From positions 1-24,738 of the forward strand of contig CAYURW010000033.1 in the NCBI GenBank assembly GCA_964447145.1: DNA of 24,738 nt, given 5' to 3'. The translations under genes were made by a program, and so were the position numbers. Positions 22,200 through 24,738 of this stretch are shown piece by piece. The notes below the pieces were generated by a model, which did not search any database, was not told the origin of the DNA, and was given only the letters and a program-made list of their open reading frames with translations. The first letter of the stretch is position 1; each line of letters opens with the position of its first letter. Source of the DNA: BRH-c25 sp964447145. GTDB taxonomy: Bacteria > Bacillota > Clostridia > Lutisporales > Lutisporaceae.

Positions 22200-22372
22200 A
22201 CCTTTCACCTCCATTAAATCATAAAGGCAGGTAGAAATATCCACCTGCCCATAAAATCTTGCTTTTGGACCTTAACCTTACCGACAATGCCGTAAGGTGA
22301 GAAATGGAACTTCTTCTTAACCTTTAAAGCCTCTATTAACATATTCAGTTATTGTCATTGTTCATCCATCGA
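22200..22372 (-). promoter_or_regulatory. infC leader RNA, probably an L20-type autoregulatory leader
   Basis: About 173 bases separate the inferred transcription start from infC. The leader contains a hairpin with ACCTTAC/GTAAGGT arms (22275-22281 and 22292-22298), and a strong 10-base stem (22226-22235 with 22240-22249, 4-base loop). The second stem is followed by TTTATGATTTAAT and then, about 13 bases on, by the infC ribosome binding site. A stem-then-T-rich tail ahead of infC fits the transcription-attenuation leader controlled by L20 in Bacillota. I did not verify the conserved L20-binding fold. Confidence 0.6.
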
Positions 22373-22378
22373 TTATAG

Positions 22379-22407
22379 ATATTACCATTATTCTGTTGCT
22401 GTGTCAA
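22379..22407 (-). promoter_or_regulatory. Strong promoter of infC-rpmI-rplT
   Basis: A perfect -35, TTGACA (22402-22407), and a TGGTAATAT extended -10 (TAATAT at 22379-22384) are spaced by 17 bases on the minus strand. The -35 begins only 9 bases after the pepV stop. Start of transcription is expected near 22372. Confidence 0.75.
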
Positions 22408-22415
22408 GAAGATAT

Positions 22416-23825
22416 TTATTTTACCAATTCATATATGACCTTGGCAAATATATTTGCATTCGTTAACAAATCCTCAATCTCAATATGCTCATCCTTCTGA
22501 TGTGCTGTATCCTCTTTGCCGGGAAACAATGGCCCGAATGCGACGGCATTCTTGATAGCCCTTGCATATGTGCCGCCGCTGATGGATATCAGTTCCGCCT
22601 TTTGTCCTGTTACTTCTTCATACACTTTCTGAAGTATCTTTATCATGAAATTATCTGCAGGCACATAAAGCGGATTCTTTCCGTCTCCTTCCTTAACCTC
22701 TATCCCTGCTCTCCCTGATCTTTCACTAAGTATATCATATACATCCTTCCCATTTTTTGTGACGGGATATCTTATATTTATTGAAACCTTAGCCTTTTCT
22801 TCGGTTACATCTATTATGCCCAGATTCAGGATCAGTTTACCCGAAATTTCATCGCTCATTGCAACACCAAAGGATTTTCCGTCAGTCTCCATCCCTATAT
22901 GTGTATCAACAAAACTGACATACTCTGTTAGCTCCGAAGTACAAAGGGGAAGTTTTGTGATAAAGGAAATCATATTAGAAATCGCATTTATCCCTTTTTC
23001 CGGTGTAGCCCCATGAGCTGATAAACCATAGGATTTTATTATGCATCTGTTTCCGTCAATTGTAATCTCAATTTTGCCGGCAAGCTTATCCTTCATATAT
23101 TCTGCCGTCTTTTGGATTCTTTCCGCAAAATCTTTCTGAATTTCAAGCTCACATTCACAGTAGTCAGGAACCATGTTGACCTTATTTCCGCCTTTAATGC
23201 GTTTTATTTTCAATCCCACACAGCTGCTTCCCTTATCCTGCTTAAATTCCTTTTCCAGGCTAGATATAATTATTCCCATTTCACTGTTTATAATGGGAAA
23301 AACTGCATCGGGAGAAAACCCGCATATCGGCATTTCTGCATGTTTGAAATAATGCTTCATGCATGCCCAACGGCCACTTTCCTCATCACAGCCTATAATG
23401 ATCCTGACTCTTTTATTGAATTTTATGCCTGAATCCATTACTGCCTTTAACGCATATATTGCAGCTACAGCAGGCCCCTTATCATCTATAGTGCCTCGTC
23501 CGAATATTTTCCCGTCGTCGATTTCTCCTCCATAGGGGTCATGAACCCAGCCTGATCCCTCCGGAACAACATCGACATGAGCAAGTATCCCTACTATTTC
23601 ATCTCCTTCGCCATATTCGGCATGCCCTGCATAACCATCAAAATTCTCCGTCCTCATACCAAGGCTACTGCATATTTCCAAGGCCTTGTTAAGGCAATTC
23701 CTCATTTCTGTACCGAAGGGCGCACCCGGCTCAGGGCTTGCTTCCAGGCTTCTTATTTGCACTAGATCCTGGGTAGCCTTGATCATATCGTTTTTCATGG
23801 AAACAACAACTTCTTCAAGCTTCAT
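22416..23825 (-). CDS. pepV: Zinc dipeptidase PepV (M20 family)
   Basis: PepV cleaves dipeptides in the cytoplasm and belongs to the two-zinc M20 peptidases. From the ATG at 23825, with GGGAGGGG upstream, it has 469 residues, the usual length. A further ten codons upstream read through the ribosome binding site. The metal-binding motifs are LAHVDVVPEG (His83, Asp85), GRGTIDDKGP (Asp114), and the catalytic pair in CDEESG (Glu148/149). A dimerisation-like lid domain lies between about residues 185 and 360. SISGGTYARAIKNAVAFGPLFPG near the C-terminus holds residues typical of the family. It seems to be a single-gene unit. Confidence 0.95.
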   Translation of the reverse strand: MKLEEVVVSMKNDMIKATQDLVQIRSLEASPEPGAPFGTEMRNCLNKALEICSSLGMRTENFDGYAGHAEYGEGDEIVGILAHVDVVPEGSGWVHDPYGGEIDDGKIFGRGTIDDKGPAVAAIYALKAVMDSGIKFNKRVRIIIGCDEESGRWACMKHYFKHAEMPICGFSPDAVFPIINSEMGIIISSLEKEFKQDKGSSCVGLKIKRIKGGNKVNMVPDYCECELEIQKDFAERIQKTAEYMKDKLAGKIEITIDGNRCIIKSYGLSAHGATPEKGINAISNMISFITKLPLCTSELTEYVSFVDTHIGMETDGKSFGVAMSDEISGKLILNLGIIDVTEEKAKVSINIRYPVTKNGKDVYDILSERSGRAGIEVKEGDGKNPLYVPADNFMIKILQKVYEEVTGQKAELISISGGTYARAIKNAVAFGPLFPGKEDTAHQKDEHIEIEDLLTNANIFAKVIYELVK

Positions 23826-23871
23826 TAAATGTCCCCTCCCATATTTTTTATGCATTCACACTTGTAATCAT

Positions 23872-23900
23872 ATCATATAAATAGCTCCGTATGCTTTAAA
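23872..23900 (-). promoter_or_regulatory. Candidate promoter of pepV
   Basis: TTTAAA (23895-23900) and TATGAT (23872-23877) on the minus strand are 17 bases apart. The -10 matches 5 of 6 consensus bases, the -35 4 of 6. It sits between the preceding terminator and the pepV ribosome binding site. Confidence 0.4.
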
Positions 23901-23937
23901 TGCACCGAAGAATTCTAAATATTCCTTCTATACTTAA

Positions 23938-23972
23938 AATATAGGGGTTGAGTTGCCTCAAACCCCTATATT
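23938..23972 (-). terminator. Terminator downstream of the ABC-transporter permease
   Basis: Arms at 23938-23952 and 23957-23972 (AATATAGGGG and CCCCTATATT at the base) pair over about 15 bases with one bulged T and a 4-base loop. On the minus strand it ends in ATATTTTAAG. It begins 2 bases after the stop codon of the permease gene. The T-tail is short, but the stem is very stable. Confidence 0.8.
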
Positions 23973-23974
23973 CT

Positions 23975-24738
23975 CTAATTATCCCGTACATCCGCCTCTA
24001 TTGGATCTAAGGTGATGCGGGCTTTTCTGTTGGCATTCCAGACATAAATGCCCAAAGCCATACCTATAATACCATATACCATAAATGTTCTGAAATACTC
24101 CCCTAAAAGGGCATTCCCAAAGGCAGCCTTGCCAATTTCCGGTGACATAATAAACATGGAATTAAATAGTATAGTTCCAATCAAAGCCTGTGATACTTTA
24201 GCCTTATGCACTGACGCCCCGCCTACCAGCAATGCTGCTACGGAAAACATTCCGATTTGTGTGTGAGCGCCATAGACATTCAGGGTGCCCATATCCTGTA
24301 AGTAGATTATTTGTCCCCAAGCAGCCAAAACCGTGGACATCACAACTGCTATGATCCTGGTTTTGTCTACATTTATACCATTGGATTCAGCTATGTGCTG
24401 GCTTTGGCCTACACTCCGGAAATCCTGGCCAAGTTTTGTTTTCATAATCAATTCAGTGAAAAGGCAAAGCAGACCAATAATAATAATGGTTACCGCAGGT
24501 ACATCTTTCACGGCTGTTATCTTGGCCTTTGTCACAATTGCAAATAAGCTGTATAGAATCAGTACTGCTGATATAGCGACCTTGACAAGAAATATGACCC
24601 GGTTGTCCTTATTGTGGCCCTTTTTGTCCATACGATGAAGAACAACAACCAGGATCAGCAATAATACCGAGACAATGAGCACCGCCCACATGAAAGGCAC
24701 CTTCAATAAATTCTGCAAAGAGTAGTGCAGCCCTCCCA
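23975..24738 (-). CDS. ABC-transporter permease, ribose/branched-chain amino-acid type (C-terminal part)
   Basis: An integral membrane permease whose reading frame is open to the window edge; the visible 254 residues are the C-terminal part. The residues before the first possible start (GGLHYSLQNLLKVP) continue naturally upstream, so no start is inside the window. About seven membrane segments are seen. The motif TKLGQDFRSVGQSQHIAES followed by INVDKTRIIAVVMSTVLAAW, and then GAHTQIGMFSVAALLVGGAS, identify the BPD_transp_2 permease family, which includes ribose, other simple-sugar, nucleoside and branched-chain amino-acid importers. The substrate cannot be told from the sequence. It is the last gene of its unit, and partner genes (ATPase, binding protein, second permease) are expected beyond the right edge. 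Confidence 0.88.
   Translation of the reverse strand, partial: GGLHYSLQNLLKVPFMWAVLIVSVLLLILVVVLHRMDKKGHNKDNRVIFLVKVAISAVLILYSLFAIVTKAKITAVKDVPAVTIIIIGLLCLFTELIMKTKLGQDFRSVGQSQHIAESNGINVDKTRIIAVVMSTVLAAWGQIIYLQDMGTLNVYGAHTQIGMFSVAALLVGGASVHKAKVSQALIGTILFNSMFIMSPEIGKAAFGNALLGEYFRTFMVYGIIGMALGIYVWNANRKARITLDPIEADVRDN

Noticed and set aside
1..24738. CRISPR arrays, prophage, tRNA or rRNA genes, toxin-antitoxin or defence systems
   Set aside because: I saw no regularly spaced repeats, tRNA-like or rRNA sequences, transposase or integrase genes, or defence-related domains in the readable sequence; the 100-N gap could not be examined.

Overview
The window is part of a bacterial chromosome from a flagellated member of the Clostridia. 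All 22 recognisable protein genes lie on the minus strand, in compact operons with strong AGGAGG-type ribosome binding sites. The gene order hslV-hslU-codY-flgB-flgC-fliE-fliF-fliG-fliH-fliI-fliJ-ylxF-fliK-flgD-...-flgE is the Bacillota fla/che arrangement. CodY, an N-terminally anchored YlxF-like protein, PepV and an infC-rpmI-rplT operon with an L20-type leader all fit. I infer a class-level placement only; the genus cannot be read from the sequence.

Reading in the direction of transcription (high to low coordinates), the window holds: (1) 24738-23975, the C-terminal part of an ABC-transporter permease of the ribose/branched-chain type, closed by a strong terminator. (2) 23825-22416, pepV, a zinc dipeptidase. 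(3) 22407-21064, the infC-rpmI-rplT translation operon with a clear promoter, a structured leader, a probable AUC initiator codon for infC, and a textbook terminator. (4) 20961-20158, a SpoU-type RNA 2'-O-methyltransferase. (5) 19973-18438, comM/yifB. (6) 18437-18098, a 340-base intergenic region that contains the only convincing plus-strand transcription signals in the window. (7) 18097-17009, dprA. (8) 17012-13545, topA-trmFO, with a promoter overlapping the end of dprA. (9) 13548-10625, hslV-hslU-codY, with a promoter overlapping the end of trmFO. (10) 10624-10097, a regulatory region interrupted by 100 Ns. (11) 10096-1, the early flagellar operon, running off the left edge inside flgE.

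The flagellar genes encode the proximal rod (FlgB, FlgC, FliE), the MS ring and switch (FliF, FliG), the export ATPase complex (FliH, FliI, FliJ), a YlxF-like membrane-anchored coiled-coil protein, the hook-length ruler (FliK), the hook cap (FlgD), a small conserved protein of unknown function, and the hook (FlgE). Upstream genes couple nutrient sensing (CodY), proteolysis (HslVU), DNA topology (TopA), tRNA m5U54 methylation (TrmFO) and DNA uptake/recombination (DprA, ComM).

Most of the window is conserved housekeeping and motility DNA, and I see no defence island, CRISPR array or secondary-metabolite cluster. The best candidate for something undescribed is a short plus-strand RNA (about 18271-18345) between dprA and comM. 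It has an extended -10 promoter, an unstructured CU-rich stretch complementary to Shine-Dalgarno sequences, and an intrinsic terminator that works only in the plus orientation. A long cUUCGg hairpin at the edge of the assembly gap, in the fla/che control region, is the second point of interest.
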